DNA of 64,000 nt from Paenibacillus sp. ACRRY. GTDB lineage: Bacteria > Bacillota > Bacilli > Paenibacillales > Paenibacillaceae. The notes below the pieces were generated by a model. The model did not search any database, was not told the origin of the DNA, and saw nothing but the letters and a program-made list of their open reading frames with translations. Location of the stretch: the NCBI RefSeq assembly GCF_022346995.1, contig NZ_JAKRNM010000004.1, positions 62,001 through 126,000 of the forward strand. The letters are read 5' to 3'. The translations under genes were made by a program, and so were the position numbers. Each line of letters starts with the position of its first letter. The stretch's first letter is position 1. Of the stretch, positions 62,865 through 64,000 are shown one piece after another.

Positions 62865-64000
62865 TTAATTGTTCGCCCCATAAGGGAAAAATTCTTCCAC
62901 CAGATCCTGTGGAGAGATGGATACAAAGACATGATCCAGCTCCGTCTTGCTGGCAAAATCCATAATGTCCTCCGTGTAATACCTTGGATCGATGACGTAG
63001 ATTTCGGACACGACCGTGGACAGGAAAGAGATCATCGGCACGGCGAGGGAGTCCTTGATGAACATGACTTTTAGCCCTTTCGGGTTGTCCTTGTTCACCA
63101 CATGAACGATCCCCTGATTGCCGTACAGATACGTGAAATACTTGTCCGCAGTCAGATCGTACGTGGCTCCCTGCACATTAAGTGGATACGTGGTGAGCAG
63201 CGCATCCTCGAAGCGTCCATTAAGTGCAGCTTCGGTCTCGCCTGTCTTGAAGTAGAAGGAATAGTTCGTTTTGAACTTCGGATAGATCAGGTCGAAGTCA
63301 TCTGCACCCGCGAAGTATTTACCAGCCTTGCGGCCCTGCGATCCAATAAAGATGTCTTCATATGGAATCACATTGTAGTTGCGGATATCCGTGAAATAAT
63401 GATTCGGGTCCAGCGACTTCGTACACATGTCGTCCATATGATTCACGAGCTGGCCGAAGGCCCAGAACGCCGTCCTGATTTTCCAGTGATGATCGGTTGT
63501 AAAGAACAGATCCTCCGGCGGAATGCCGCTCTCCAGCAATCCCTCCCGCAGATCAAGGGTATCAATGCCATCCTGCTTCAGATTGGCTAGGAAGCCGTCA
63601 GCAGTTTCATTATTATAGTTGTATGGAATGCCCTCCGGGAACGTGGTATAGCCACGCACGTATTTGTCCGGCGTCATGACGTAAGTCAGCTTCGTTTGTG
63701 GATCCAAATGTGCTCCAAGCGCCGCAACCCGGTCCGACAGATCCTTCGTATACGTTGGCCCGGTGGCAAAATAGGTATAGTGCAGCTTACCCTCCATGTC
63801 TTTGACAACTTCAAAGTTGTTCTCCTCGTTTTTCCACATGAGGGATTGCAAATATCCGTAGGCTTCCACGAAACCAAACTTCTCGAAGACATGTTCATTG
63901 ATGTCCGCGTCCAGCTGGTGGATCAGTCCTTTGGTTTCAGAGATATCGTAGTCTCCGGATGCCAGTGTCTGCTTGATCGGGCCGAAGGACTGAATGATAT
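62865..64000 (-). CDS. DHHW/AlgX-AlgJ-like SGNH-type protein, 5' end outside the window
   Basis: Partial, 378 residues to the edge; the frame is open to base 64000, so the GTG at 63869 is only an internal codon. FFTTDHHWKIRTAFWAFGQL carries the DHHW motif, KEFGFVEAYGYLQ-like and TYVMTPDKYVRG segments precede it, and VMFIKDSLAVPMISFLSTVVSEIYVIDPRYY (in part) ends with the Ser/Asp pair of SGNH O-acetyltransferase-like proteins. These act outside the membrane with an MBOAT partner, whose gene would be expected beyond the right edge. The 6-base context before the stop region is free of other genes. Confidence 0.85.
   Translation of the reverse strand, partial: IIQSFGPIKQTLASGDYDISETKGLIHQLDADINEHVFEKFGFVEAYGYLQSLMWKNEENNFEVVKDMEGKLHYTYFATGPTYTKDLSDRVAALGAHLDPQTKLTYVMTPDKYVRGYTTFPEGIPYNYNNETADGFLANLKQDGIDTLDLREGLLESGIPPEDLFFTTDHHWKIRTAFWAFGQLVNHMDDMCTKSLDPNHYFTDIRNYNVIPYEDIFIGSQGRKAGKYFAGADDFDLIYPKFKTNYSFYFKTGETEAALNGRFEDALLTTYPLNVQGATYDLTADKYFTYLYGNQGIVHVVNKDNPKGLKVMFIKDSLAVPMISFLSTVVSEIYVIDPRYYTEDIMDFASKTELDHVFVSISPQDLVEEFFPYGANN

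Noticed and set aside
1..64000. CRISPR array, insertion sequence, prophage, tRNA or rRNA genes
   Set aside because: No regularly spaced direct repeats, transposase motifs, phage structural genes, cloverleaf or rRNA sequence was recognised. The three-copy repeat is far apart and not array-like.

Overview
The window reads as chromosomal DNA of a Paenibacillus-type Firmicute. Support comes from the large cell-surface GH10 xylanase with SLH anchors, strong AGGAGG-type ribosome sites with frequent GTG/TTG starts, sigma-A promoters, cre-like and Fur-box operators, and many T-tailed terminators. Families such as DUF4317, DUF4003 and DUF2536 point the same way. I see no rRNA, tRNA, CRISPR array, insertion sequence or prophage. 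The genus is an inference; the species cannot be fixed from the sequence alone.

Layout. 0-5 kb: surface xylanase. 5-8 kb: cysD-cysN sulfate activation, with a C-terminal region on CysN that looks like a decayed APS kinase. 8-12 kb: DUF2536 protein, tRNA-dihydrouridine synthase, a hypothetical, a structured RNA locus that may be a type I toxin-antitoxin remnant, and a MetE-like methyltransferase. 12-16.6 kb: giant HEAT-repeat protein plus ATPase. 16.8-21.5 kb: TetR, NCS1 permease, DUF917 and hydantoinase/oxoprolinase operon. 22-24.3 kb: DUF4317, a lipoprotein, an AlkD-like protein. 24.4-29 kb: sulfonate-type ABC transporter behind a leader with a terminator, followed by a flavin monooxygenase. 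29-33.4 kb: AraC regulator divergent from a GH105-GH112 pair for pectin side chains. 33.6-37.4 kb: NUDIX, SUKH, phosphotransferase, DUF4003 and a small membrane protein. 37.6-39.5 kb: Fur-box-controlled AraC/siderophore-binding fusion. 39.7-43.9 kb: amino acid permease, then a membrane hydrolase and a MerR regulator sharing one operator type. 44-48.3 kb: SDR, transglutaminase lipoprotein, SnoaL-like protein. 48.5-51 kb: GH94 phosphorylase. 51-57 kb: 2H phosphoesterase, GNAT, metallopeptidase, DUF1801, GT39 and a Gly/Met-rich lipoprotein. 57-60.4 kb: ECF sigma factor with a membrane protein and ABC transporter. 60.6-62.6 kb: three-gene immunity-like cluster. The end holds part of a DHHW/AlgX-like gene that continues past the edge.

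How genes work together. Carbohydrate use is a theme: xylan, rhamnogalacturonan side chains and probably cellobionate, with cre-like sites near three of these genes. Sulfur is another: CysDN, the sulfonate-type ABC transporter with a monooxygenase, and the MetE-like enzyme.

The most interesting signals are: (1) a dispersed repeat of about 140-180 bp in three copies, with RNA stems conserved through compensating and wobble changes; (2) a fused AraC regulator/substrate-binding protein whose gene holds an internal ribosome site and GTG start exactly at a lipoprotein signal peptide, behind a promoter whose spacer is filled by a Fur box; (3) two MerR-type promoters with 19-bp spacers carrying nearly the same palindrome, linking a regulator to a membrane hydrolase.
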